From JAJPKK01 sp963702755 (GTDB taxonomy: Bacteria; Pseudomonadota; Alphaproteobacteria; Rhizobiales; Xanthobacteraceae): a stretch of 64,000 nt of DNA. Shown piece by piece: positions 48,025-55,930 of this stretch. Both the position numbers and the translations under genes were made by a program. The first letter of the stretch is position 1, and the number at the start of each line of letters is the position of its first letter. Location of the stretch: assembly GCA_963702755.1 (NCBI GenBank), contig CAVPDZ010000004.1, positions 62,001 through 126,000 on the forward strand, given 5' to 3'. Under the pieces are notes generated by a model. The model was not told the DNA's origin. It made no database searches and saw nothing but the letters and a program-made list of their open reading frames with translations.

Positions 48025-48786
48025 ATGCTGACCGCCAAATTTCCGGTTGCGGAGCGCGAACGACGGCGCGTCCTGCGGGAGCGCTCGGTCCGCAGCGGGC
48101 AGAATGTTGCGATCGCGATGTCGAGCTGGAGCGGCGCGTCGCCCTTGCAGCGGATGGTCACGGCCGCCTTTTCGCGCGCGCTCGCGGGCGACAGCAAGCT
48201 TCCGCAGGCGATCCGCGACATCGAAGGCATGTCGGGTCAGGTCTATCGCTCCTTCATCAACAATCTGATCGAGCGCCATCCCGATGCCCGCTATCTCGAA
48301 ATCGGCTCGTGGGCCGGATCGACCGCGACCGCGGCGCTTTACGGCAACCGCGCGAAATGCATCTGCATCGATAACTGGTCGCAGTTCGGCGGACCCAAAG
48401 AGGCCTTCTTCGTCAACATCGCCAAGGTGCGATCCGAAGCGATCGACTTCAGCTTCCTCGAACAGGATTTTCGCGCCGCCGATTTCAGTTCGCTCGGCTT
48501 GTTCAACATCTACATGTTCGACGGCCCGCACAGCGAGCGCGATCAGTATGACGGCATCATGCTGGCGCAGCCGGCACTCGACCGATCCCACATCCTCATC
48601 GTCGACGATTGGAATTGGGAGCAAGTCCGCGACGGCACGTTGCGGGCGCTGGTCGACACCAACTGCACGATCGAATCATGGATCGAGGTGAGGACGACGT
48701 TCGACAATTCCCACCCCAAGGTCGCCTTCCGGGGAAGCGACTGGCACAACGGCTATTTCATCGCCGTCATCGAGAAGCGTCAGTGA
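48025..48786 (+). CDS. Class I SAM-dependent methyltransferase-like protein
   Basis: A protein of 253 residues in a Rossmann-type methyltransferase fold of the Methyltransf_24 kind. The SAM motif is DARYLEIGSWAGSTATAALY, the acidic ribose-binding residue is in KCICIDNWSQFG and the later motif is FNIYMFDGPHSERDQYDG and ILIVDDWNW. The latter pattern is common in sugar- and small-molecule methyltransferases. The substrate is unknown. The start is uncertain: ATG 48025 has only a weak ribosome-binding site and an internal ATG at 48118 is also possible. It converges on the oxidoreductase gene with 11 bases between stops. Confidence 0.75.
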   Translation: MLTAKFPVAERERRRVLRERSVRSGQNVAIAMSSWSGASPLQRMVTAAFSRALAGDSKLPQAIRDIEGMSGQVYRSFINNLIERHPDARYLEIGSWAGSTATAALYGNRAKCICIDNWSQFGGPKEAFFVNIAKVRSEAIDFSFLEQDFRAADFSSLGLFNIYMFDGPHSERDQYDGIMLAQPALDRSHILIVDDWNWEQVRDGTLRALVDTNCTIESWIEVRTTFDNSHPKVAFRGSDWHNGYFIAVIEKRQ

Positions 48787-48797
48787 ACGGCGACCAC

Positions 48798-50494
48798 TCA
48801 CTTCGACGCTGACATCATTTCGCGATTTCGGACGGCGGCGGGCGCGCGATCAGCTTGAGCAAGGTAAGCGTGGAGCGCCGGCACCACCTGCGCCCCTTCG
48901 CCGACCGCGGCGGATACGCGCTTGACCGAGCCGGAGCGCACGTCGCCAATGGCGAAGATGCCGGGGCGGCTCGTTTCCAGCGGGCCGCGCCCCGCGCCGG
49001 CTTCGGCGCCCGTCAAAACGAATCCCTTCGCATCGAGCGCGACCCCTGAGCCGGCGAGCCAGCCCGCGTTCGGATCGGCGCCGACGAACAGGAACAAGTG
49101 TTCAATCGGTCGTTGGACGTCCTGATCCGATCCGCGTCGGCGCCAGCGCACGGCTTTGAGTTTGCCGTCACGTCCCTCGAGACCGCTGATCTCCGTCTCC
49201 GTGACCACCTCCACGTTTTCGAGCGCGGCAATGCGATCGACAAGATAGCGCGACATGCTCGCTTCGAGGCTCGGCCCGCGAATCAGCAGCCAGACCTTGG
49301 CCGCCTTGGTCGCCAGATAGACGACCGCCTGGCCCCCCGAATTGCCGCCGCCGACGAGCGCAATCTCCTGGCTGTCGCACAGTTTGCCTTCGAGCGGGGA
49401 TGCCCAATAATGCACGCTGCCGCCTTGGAACGCGGCAAGGTTCGCGACATCGAGACGCCGGTACTCGACCCCGCTCGCGATCACGATCGAGCGTGCGCTC
49501 GCCCGCTCATCATTGGAGAGCTGGAGCACGAAATGGTTCCGCTTGCCGTCGCTCGCGGCGGTGAGGCCGTTCACCTCGCTTGGAATGGCAGTCTCGACTC
49601 CGAACTTGTGGGCCTGGGTGTAGGCGCGGGCCATCAGCGACATGCCGCTGATCGCGGCGGGAAAGCCGAGATAATTCTCGATGCGGGACGAGGCACCGGC
49701 CTGGCCGCCGAAAGAGCGGCAATCGAATACGATAACCGAAAGCCCTTCCGAGGCCGCGTAGACCGCGGCGGCAAGTCCCGCCGGTCCCGCTCCGACGATC
49801 GCCACGTCATAAATGCGATCGGGATCGATCGGTCCCACGAGGCCGAGGCGGAGCGCAAGCTCGGTCTCGCTTGGATTGCGCAACAGATATCCGTCCGGAC
49901 ACATCACGACCGGCAGTTCGTCGACGCCGATTGCGTGGCGCTCGATGATCGCCTTCGCCTCGGGATCGGTGTCGGGATCGAGCCGTTGGCTCGGATGGGC
50001 ATTGCGCGCGAGAAAGCCTTGAAGCCGCAGCACGTCGCCGTTCTGCGCGTGTCCGATGATCATCGGGCCGCCGGTGCCGAGTTCGATCATGCTGACGCGA
50101 CGCATCATCAAGGCCTGCAGGATGCGATCGCCGAGCTCCGCTTCGGCGACCAGCAGCGCGCGCATTTGATCAGGCGGAATGACCAAGGCTTCCACCGGCC
50201 CATTGGCTATGCCGCTCACGAGAGCGGGGCGACCGACGAGCGATGCCATCTCGGCCAGCACGGCGCCGGCGCCCTGGCGTCATGAAATTCTTGACGACCC
50301 CCGAGCCGAAATGGCGAAGCAGGTCGACCTGTCCGGACAGCACCACCACCGCGCCGCGGGAGATCTCGCCCGCTTTGAACAACGACTCGCCGTCACCAAA
50401 AATCCGAACCTCGCCAAAGCGGTCGAATGCGCTCGAGTTCCGCCGGCTCGAGCATCAGCATCATCTTGGCGGGTTCCGTCGGTGCAAACGACAT
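48798..50494 (-). CDS. Thioredoxin-reductase-like flavoprotein with cyclic-nucleotide-binding domain (two frameshifts)
   Basis: Domain order: an N-terminal cyclic-nucleotide-binding beta-roll (RFGEVRIFGDGESLFKAGE, SRGAVVVLSGQVDLLRHF), a thioredoxin-like segment (RHAIGVDELPVVMCPDGYLL), then a TrxR-type FAD/NAD(P)H module with DVAIVGAGPAGLAAAVYAAS, GGGNSGGQAVVYLA and the C-terminal GIFAIGDVRSGSVKRVSAA. The redox-active CxxC of thioredoxin reductase is missing; the place reads SVHYWASPLEGKLC. It may reduce another partner under cyclic-nucleotide control. One-base breaks near 50430 and 50280 split the first domain. The start at 50494 (SFAPTEPAKMMLMLE) has AAGGA upstream. Corrected length is about 565 residues. 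Confidence 0.82.
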
Positions 50495-50618
50495 CGGCTT
50501 TGGATCCTTGGCTCAAGGCACAACGCGCCGCGCGGCGACCCGACACAAATAGGGCTTGGCGCCCGGATCGCCAGACCCGTCGCCGCTGGCCCCGCGCCAA
50601 CACGTGTGCTGGGATCGA

Positions 50619-51473
50619 CTATTCGGCGAGGCCGCCGAAGGTGAAGACGGCGCCGATCCAGATCGGCCGCCGTCCGCTGCCGCCGAAGTACTTGCCGTAA
50701 AGCTCGAGGATGTCCCCGCTGCGAAAGAGGCGCGCCAATGTGGTGTTGACGGCCAGGCGAAGCTCCCAATCGCCGCGCGGCAGCATGATGGCGAACGGCT
50801 CGAACGACAAATCCTCGGGCAGCATCGTCAGATTGGGAAGGTTCGCCGCCTGCGCCAAAGCGAGAAGAACAAGCTTGTCTGAGGCGAACCCATCGAGCTC
50901 GCCGCGCCCCAGCGCCGCCACGCCCGCGTCGCGATCGGCAAAGGACACAAGCTTCGCATCCAGCTTTCGCCGGTCCAGCTGATCGTGAATGGCCTGCGCA
51001 TTGGTCGAGCCGGGCACGACGCCGATCCTCTTGCCCGCGAGATCGTTGAAGCTGAAGAGGCCGGCGCCGGCGTTGACGAGAACCCCGGTGCTTTCCGCGT
51101 AAACGAAGCTCGAAAAGTCGACGAGCTTCATGCGCGAGAGCGAAACCGTCGTCGACCCGCACTCGAGGTCCGCGGCGCCGCTGACGATGGCATCGAACCT
51201 GGTCTGCGCGCTGACGGCCACCCACTGGATGCCGAGCGCGCTCAACCCGAGCTGCCGCTCGATCGATTTCGCGGCGCGCACGCACAGGTCGATGGTGTAG
51301 CCGGCCGGCTTGCCCTGCGGATCGACGAAGGAAAACGGCGGCGAATCCGAACGATAGGCAATCCTGATGGTCGCCGTTTCCTGGATTCTCTTGAGGCGAC
51401 CGTCAGGCGTCTGCGCCAACGCGACGTCGCCGATCAGCACTGCACTCAGCAGTGCCACTATCCAACACCACAT
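50619..51473 (-). CDS. Polar amino-acid-type ABC transporter substrate-binding protein
   Basis: A 284-residue periplasmic solute-binding protein, family 3. The signal peptide is MWCWIVALLSAVLIGDVALA. Then come TATIRIAYRSDSPPFSFVDP and PAGYTIDLCVRAAKSIE, the ligand-contact regions DLECGSTTVSLSRMKLVDFS and RIGVVPGSTNAQAI, and LDGFASDKLVLLAL. The sequence fits glutamate/aspartate-type binders. No permease or ATPase genes are adjacent, so it is an orphan. GGGGGAGG precedes the ATG. It is followed on the same strand by the TrxR-like gene after 124 bases. Confidence 0.87.
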   Translation of the reverse strand: MWCWIVALLSAVLIGDVALAQTPDGRLKRIQETATIRIAYRSDSPPFSFVDPQGKPAGYTIDLCVRAAKSIERQLGLSALGIQWVAVSAQTRFDAIVSGAADLECGSTTVSLSRMKLVDFSSFVYAESTGVLVNAGAGLFSFNDLAGKRIGVVPGSTNAQAIHDQLDRRKLDAKLVSFADRDAGVAALGRGELDGFASDKLVLLALAQAANLPNLTMLPEDLSFEPFAIMLPRGDWELRLAVNTTLARLFRSGDILELYGKYFGGSGRRPIWIGAVFTFGGLAE

Positions 51474-51612
51474 AGCCGCCTCCCCCTGATGGCGCTCGGG
51501 CTGTTGCTCGTCTCAACGACATTATCACACGAATTGCGCGGCACCGCCATCGGCCACGCAGCGCAACGCTGGGCCGCGGCAAACGCACGCGAACGTCGCA
51601 GGCGGGGTCGCG

Positions 51613-53118
51613 CTACCGGATCCGCTCCACCGAAGTCATCGGCTTGCTGAATTCCGAGGTCCCGCCGTCGGCCGACGTCAACGTCGCTGTGACGGACGGC
51701 GGCAAGCCGAGTTGCGGCGTGGTCGGCACCGTCACCACGAAGCGTCCGCGGCCGTCCTTGTCGGAAACCGCGACCGCATCGCCGAGATAGAATGCGCCTT
51801 CGGTGACGCCCGGCTGACGGTTGGCGAAGACCTCGACGGTAAACCGCGACTGCGGCGCGCCCTCGAAGGTGCCCGCGACCACGATGTCCGCGCCCTGCAG
51901 GTGGATGGTGTCGATCACCGGCGGCTGCACGCCGCCGTTGGCTGGGGGCGCGCATTTGGGCGCTCCGTCCGGACAGGCGCGCACGAGCTGGTCGGGCGGG
52001 ACGATGACGCCGATCCCCATGCGACCTTCATAGGCGGCGTCGCCGGGGCTCGCGGCGCCGAGCACGATGCCGCCGGTGCGCAGTTTCGGATCGCAGCTAC
52101 CGCCGACGAAGCAGCGCCGGATGTCGCGGCCGTTGTCGTGGATCGCGTTACGGGAAATGCGGGACATGCTGCCGCCGGTTGCCGGCCGCACCGCGACGCC
52201 GATCGCGTTGCCGTAGATCGCGTTGCCGACCACCATGTTGCCGACGCCGGAGAGCGACACGCCGAAGGTGTTGTCGGTGAAGACGTTGTTGGCGATGTAG
52301 TTGCGGTTGCCGCCGTTCACCTGGATGCCGTCCGAGTAGCCCTCGAAGCGGTTCTCCGCCACCACGTTGTCGTTGCCGAGCAGGATCTCGATGCCCTGTG
52401 ATGGCTCCTGGTTGGCCGCGGTCGAGCGGAACAGATTCTCGGCAACGAGATTGAAGGCCGCGCCGCGCGTCAGTTCGAGCCCGTCGCCATTGTCGATGAA
52501 CTCGTTGCGCAGCACCTTGTTGTGCAGCGTCGTGGTCGGCGTTGGATTGCCGGCGCCATCGTCGCCGGTCAGCATCACGCCGGCGCCGCCGCGGTTGGCG
52601 ACGATGCGGTTGTCGTGGATGACGTTGCCGCTCGACCGGTGGATCAGCACGCCGATGCAGAAATTGCGAATGTCGAGGCCGCTGATGTCGACGCCGCTCG
52701 TGTCGACGAGCGCGAGCCCCGGATTGGTGGTGGTGCGCACGTTGGCGCCGAATTGCCCGGCGACCGCGCCCGGGCACGTCTCCGGACCCTTGTCGGGAAT
52801 GAAGCCGGAGCCATCGAGAACGATGAACTCGCCGGTCTTCGCCCACGCCGCGCCTGCGATCGCGACCGGCCCTTTGATCGGCGGCAGCGGCGCCGTGAGC
52901 CTGATCACATGCGGCGCGGCCCCGACCGCGTCGATCTCGATGCGATAGCGGCCGGGCGTCCGATTGCTCTGTTCGATCGCGTAGCGCAGCGAGCCTTCAT
53001 TGGCGTCATCGGCATAGCGGGTGACGCGCAGCACATCAGGCGATGGAGGATTTTGCGCGAAAGCAGTACAGGGCAAAGCGGCAATCAACATCGCCATGGC
53101 AAAGCCGGCGCGCAGCAT
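51613..53118 (-). CDS. Secreted right-handed parallel beta-helix protein
   Basis: A 501-residue protein with a signal peptide (MLRAGFAMAMLIAALPCTAF). An N-terminal stretch resembles CSLREA-type beta-helix proteins (EGSLRYAIEQSNRTPGRYRI). A right-handed beta-helix follows, of N- and G-rich turns such as SGNVIHDNRIVANRGGAG, NYIANNVFTDNTFGVSLS and NMVVGNAIYGNAIGVAV. A C-terminal Ig-like domain (VVAGTFEGAPQSRFTVEVF) ends it. Such proteins bind or cut polysaccharides, but no catalytic site is identifiable. GGGAGG precedes ATG 53118; the longer frame to 53403 is not supported. The palindromic promoter at 53476 points at this gene from 360 bases away. Confidence 0.82.
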   Translation of the reverse strand: MLRAGFAMAMLIAALPCTAFAQNPPSPDVLRVTRYADDANEGSLRYAIEQSNRTPGRYRIEIDAVGAAPHVIRLTAPLPPIKGPVAIAGAAWAKTGEFIVLDGSGFIPDKGPETCPGAVAGQFGANVRTTTNPGLALVDTSGVDISGLDIRNFCIGVLIHRSSGNVIHDNRIVANRGGAGVMLTGDDGAGNPTPTTTLHNKVLRNEFIDNGDGLELTRGAAFNLVAENLFRSTAANQEPSQGIEILLGNDNVVAENRFEGYSDGIQVNGGNRNYIANNVFTDNTFGVSLSGVGNMVVGNAIYGNAIGVAVRPATGGSMSRISRNAIHDNGRDIRRCFVGGSCDPKLRTGGIVLGAASPGDAAYEGRMGIGVIVPPDQLVRACPDGAPKCAPPANGGVQPPVIDTIHLQGADIVVAGTFEGAPQSRFTVEVFANRQPGVTEGAFYLGDAVAVSDKDGRGRFVVTVPTTPQLGLPPSVTATLTSADGGTSEFSKPMTSVERIR

Positions 53119-53300
53119 CGTGGTTCCTCCCGATTTTTTCGGTTCGTGTTCGTCGGCCGGAAGATGGGGCAAAACTGCTCCGCGTGGCAACAGCGCGATG
53201 TTGCACGGCGAGCGCCAGCCAAACCGCAGGCGCAGCCAACTGCTGCGGCGAGTGAAAATCGCCGGATTTTCCCTCAGAACAGGGAAAATATCAGGGAAAC

Positions 53301-53462
53301 TCAAAAATCGGGCTGCGCTCTCCGCATGCCTCGGCGAAATCGCTCGTGGTGGCCGAAGCTTGCGCGCGAACGCCGCCGCCGTGCTGAGGGAAGTGTGCTG
53401 CAAAGAACAGCGAATATCGGCACTGCGGCAAATTGCGTGCGGTAGAGGGGGCCACGGGCCAT
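53301..53462 (-). CDS. Possible 53-residue ORF directly behind the palindromic promoter
   Basis: The ATG at 53462 has a near-perfect AGGAG seven bases upstream and lies 14 bases after the palindrome at 53476. The frame gives MARGPLYRTQFAAVPIFAVL, then a run of arginines, and stops at 53301. I recognise no domain. It may be a real small protein, the remnant of a larger gene lost by deletion, or chance. It is shorter than typical gene-calling cut-offs. Confidence 0.3.
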   Translation of the reverse strand: MARGPLYRTQFAAVPIFAVLCSTLPSARRRRSRASFGHHERFRRGMRRAQPDF

Positions 53463-53475
53463 CGGAATCTCCTTG

Positions 53476-53513
53476 CTCAATAGGACTATTTATAGCATAA
53501 TAGTCCTATTGAG
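53476..53513 (-). promoter_or_regulatory. Perfect 15-base inverted repeat overlapping a strong promoter
   Basis: Arms CTCAATAGGACTATT and AATAGTCCTATTGAG are perfect complements around an eight-base spacer, in an AT-rich island. On the minus strand TTGTCT, 17 bases, TATAAA forms a good sigma-70 promoter whose -10 lies in the spacer and second arm. A repressor bound here would block it. A strong ribosome-binding site and ATG follow directly. Confidence 0.75.
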
Positions 53514-53532
53514 ACAACCGAGTTGAGCAACG

Positions 53533-53624
53533 CCGTCATTCCGGGGCGCCCGAAGGGCGAACCCGGAATCCATACTCCCGGCGACCGGGGTTACTGGATC
53601 GTCCGGTCAAGCCGGACGATGACG
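53533..53624. repeat. Composite intergenic repeat with two hairpins
   Basis: ATTCCGGG/CCCGGAAT (53538-53569, with inner CGCCC/GGGCG) and TCGTCCGG/CCGGACGA (53599-53619) form hairpins; CGTCAT and ATGACG bracket the unit. This resembles the REP-like intergenic repeats of rhizobial genomes. It is unrelated in sequence to the RAYT-flanking REP. Confidence 0.55.
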
Positions 53625-53656
53625 GTGTTGCGAGGCTTGAGCGACCGAAACAACAC

Positions 53657-53673
53657 GCCCGCGGCAAGCGGGC
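53657..53673 (-). terminator. Hairpin downstream of the alpha/beta hydrolase gene
   Basis: GCCCGC and GCGGGC pair over six bases around GGCAA, 24 bases beyond the hydrolase stop. No T-run is visible. Confidence 0.35.
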
Positions 53674-53696
53674 ATGATGACCGGGCGATGCCGCGA

Positions 53697-54537
53697 TCAG
53701 ATCGAAACGGGCTTGTGCGCGCGGAGGAAGGAGCGGATCTGGCGCACCGCCAGCGGAATGCGCTCCTTGGGCTCCTTCCACGGGAACATGCTGACCTCGG
53801 CGTTGGGCGCGAGCATCGCGGCTTCCATCGCGACGGCGTAGGGGTGCGCCGGGATGTCGTCCGGTAGGATCAGCACGGGCGTCTGGCAGTTGCGCACGAA
53901 GTCGCGCGTCACGGTGAAGACGAAGTCGGGATTGGTGCGATACATCCTGGTCAGGAATTTATCGACCATCTCCATCGTGAGCTCGGGGCGCCGCGCCACC
54001 AGCGCCGGACCCCAGGTCTTCATGTTGCCGTCGTAGAAGAGGTCGCGCATTTCGGGGCGAGACCCGCTCGGCTGCGCCAACACGGCGGCGACAACGCGGT
54101 CGGGCGCCCGTCGCAACAGGTTCCAGACGAAGGGGCCGCCGATGCAGAAGCCGAGCACCATGAACTTGTCGATGCCGAGGTGGTCCATCAGCGCCGAGGT
54201 GGTCGTCGGTATAGGCGTCCCACGGCCGGTCGGCTTCGAGCGGACCGACCGATTGGCCGCCGGTGGCGTTGCGCAGGTCCGACGCGATGCAGCGGTACTC
54301 GCCCTTGAACTCCTCGATCGGGTTGAACGGCGCGGTCGAGAGGCCCGCGATGGTCGAGTTCAATCCGCCGCCGGCGATGAGCAGCAACGGATAACCTGAC
54401 CCCGCTTCCTCGAAGCGGATGCGAACCGGGCCTTTCTCATAGAAGCGCGCCTGCTGCGCAAACACGCGCGGCGCCGCGGCGATCGCCGTCGCCGCCACAC
54501 CGGTCGCCAGGATGTTGCGTCTCACCTTGTCCATCAT
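53697..54537 (-). CDS. Exported alpha/beta hydrolase with probable Cys nucleophile (frameshifted)
   Basis: About 280 residues. The N-terminus is a twin-arginine-like leader (KVRRNILATGVAATAIAAA). The hydrolase fold shows the oxyanion region LLLIAGGGLNSTIAGLS and the nucleophile elbow VLGFCIGGPFVWNLL, with Cys in place of Ser (codon at 54146-54144). Cys elbows of this form are known from dienelactone hydrolase. The frame breaks near 54195: an extra G separates DDHL from ALMDHLGIDKFM. It lies 16 bases downstream of the extradiol dioxygenase, so it would be the ring-cleavage-product hydrolase of a meta-type pathway, though a secreted one would be unusual. GGGGAGG precedes the ATG. Confidence 0.78.
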
Positions 54538-54553
54538 CGGCGCGCCCTCCCCG

Positions 54554-55564
54554 CTACGCACTCTTCTGCTGCTTCTTCATGGTGTCGAACCAGGGGCAGG
54601 CGCCGGCCATGACGTCGTAGTTGCCGGGCAGCACCTGGACCGGGCGGCGCAGGCCGCGGGCGGCGTTGGCGAGGCGCATCTCGCGCGCTTCGGTGCGCTG
54701 CTCGGGCGAGAGCCACATGCGGTCGTGGCCCCACAGGCTCGGGCCTTCCTTGCGCTCGCTCGCCTGCCAGGCCTGGGGATCGATGTCGCGCGCGCCCCAG
54801 CCGGACTCGATCATGAAGCCCGACGGATTCCAGGTGTAGAACGAGGTGACGAAGTCGCCGCAGTGCCGGCCGAGCGTCACGGCAAGGCGGCCGTCCTCGG
54901 CCTGGGCGAGATCATAGCCCTGGCCGACGTCGTCGAGGCTGAAGAGTTCCAGCATCATATGATGGACGGCGTTCTTGCCGGTCGCCGCGAACGCGATCGA
55001 GTGGTGGCGCGGGTTCACGTGGAAGAAATACAGCTGATACGGCCGCAGGAAATAGTCGCTCAGACGAAAGCCGAGGACGTCGCGGTAGAACTCCATCATC
55101 TCCTCGATGCGCTCGACGTGCAGCACCACGTGGCCGAGGCCGAGCGCCCCGGTGCGGAAGCCGGAGAGGTTACGGCCGGGCATGAACGGATCGCTCGCGA
55201 CCTCGGCGCCATGGAAGAATTCGAGCCGGTTGCCGAGCGGATCCTTGATGACGATCAGATCGGCGACATGGCGCTCCTCGGCGAGCGCGCGCGAACCTTG
55301 GGCGACTTCGACGCCGTGGGCCTGGAGATGGCCGCCGAGCCGGTCAAGCGTGGCCGCGTCCGCGATCTCCCAGCCGAAAAAGCTGATGCCCTCGCCGCCG
55401 TCCTCGTTCACGATCACGCGCTGCTTGCGGTCATCCATGCGCAGCGCGAGCGTCGCGCGGCTGCGGTCGGTCGCCTGCAGGCCGAGGAGCTTGGTGCCGT
55501 AGCCCGCCCAGTCGTCGATCGTCTTCGTCCGTACGCCGACATACCCCAAGGACTGCACGATCAT
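54554..55564 (-). CDS. Extradiol ring-cleavage dioxygenase (type I, VOC fold)
   Basis: A 336-residue iron(II) dioxygenase of the 2,3-dihydroxybiphenyl 1,2-dioxygenase kind, with an N-terminal VOC domain without metal and a C-terminal catalytic one. The iron ligands fit His145 (LGLGHVVLHV), His202 (AVHHMMLELF) and Glu253 (GFMIESGWG). A further His pair in NPRHHSIAFA matches the acid-base position. It cleaves a catechol next to the hydroxyl groups; the exact substrate is unknown. It leads a two-gene operon with the hydrolase downstream. GAGGTGAG precedes the ATG. Confidence 0.88.
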   Translation of the reverse strand: MIVQSLGYVGVRTKTIDDWAGYGTKLLGLQATDRSRATLALRMDDRKQRVIVNEDGGEGISFFGWEIADAATLDRLGGHLQAHGVEVAQGSRALAEERHVADLIVIKDPLGNRLEFFHGAEVASDPFMPGRNLSGFRTGALGLGHVVLHVERIEEMMEFYRDVLGFRLSDYFLRPYQLYFFHVNPRHHSIAFAATGKNAVHHMMLELFSLDDVGQGYDLAQAEDGRLAVTLGRHCGDFVTSFYTWNPSGFMIESGWGARDIDPQAWQASERKEGPSLWGHDRMWLSPEQRTEAREMRLANAARGLRRPVQVLPGNYDVMAGACPWFDTMKKQQKSA

Positions 55565-55930
55565 GATCTCACCTCGACCTCACCTCGACATCAGGCGCCG
55601 CGCCGGTGGCCTGCTACGCAGTATATGTTCACGGGCAGCGGCATTTCCACGGCGCAGAATTGAAAGCACTGTAGTTTCCAACCGTTCACGATCTGGACTT
55701 TTATCGAGCATGGCCGGTTGAGGTTACATTGACCTGATTCGCGGACGGCTTAAGCTGGGTCAAGCCGGACTGCGGCCACGGGCGTATCTCCGCGCCGCGC
55801 CCGGCAGTGGTGTTTCCGAGTCGACGATCGCAATTGGGGGGAGCCTTCCCATCGGAGGGCGCCATCGGATTTGGGTTGCGAGCCTGTCCGGGGGGCGCCG
55901 GAACGGCTCAGGGCATACCAGGGGCAACGA
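55565..55930. other. Divergent intergenic region
   Basis: This lies between the extradiol dioxygenase (minus) and the DivL-like kinase (plus). A frame is open on the plus strand from a TTG at 55871 but lacks a ribosome-binding site. The 55670-55745 part is AT-richer and may hold promoters. No gene is seen. Confidence 0.4.

Noticed and set aside
53119..53403. N-terminal extension of the beta-helix protein
   Set aside because: The signal peptide and GGGAGG at 53118 define the start; the extension crosses a repeated GGGAAAAT-type intergenic stretch.
53523..53867. Plus-strand frame starting right after the palindromic promoter
   Set aside because: It runs through the composite intergenic repeat and the antisense of the hydrolase gene, and the promoter points the other way.
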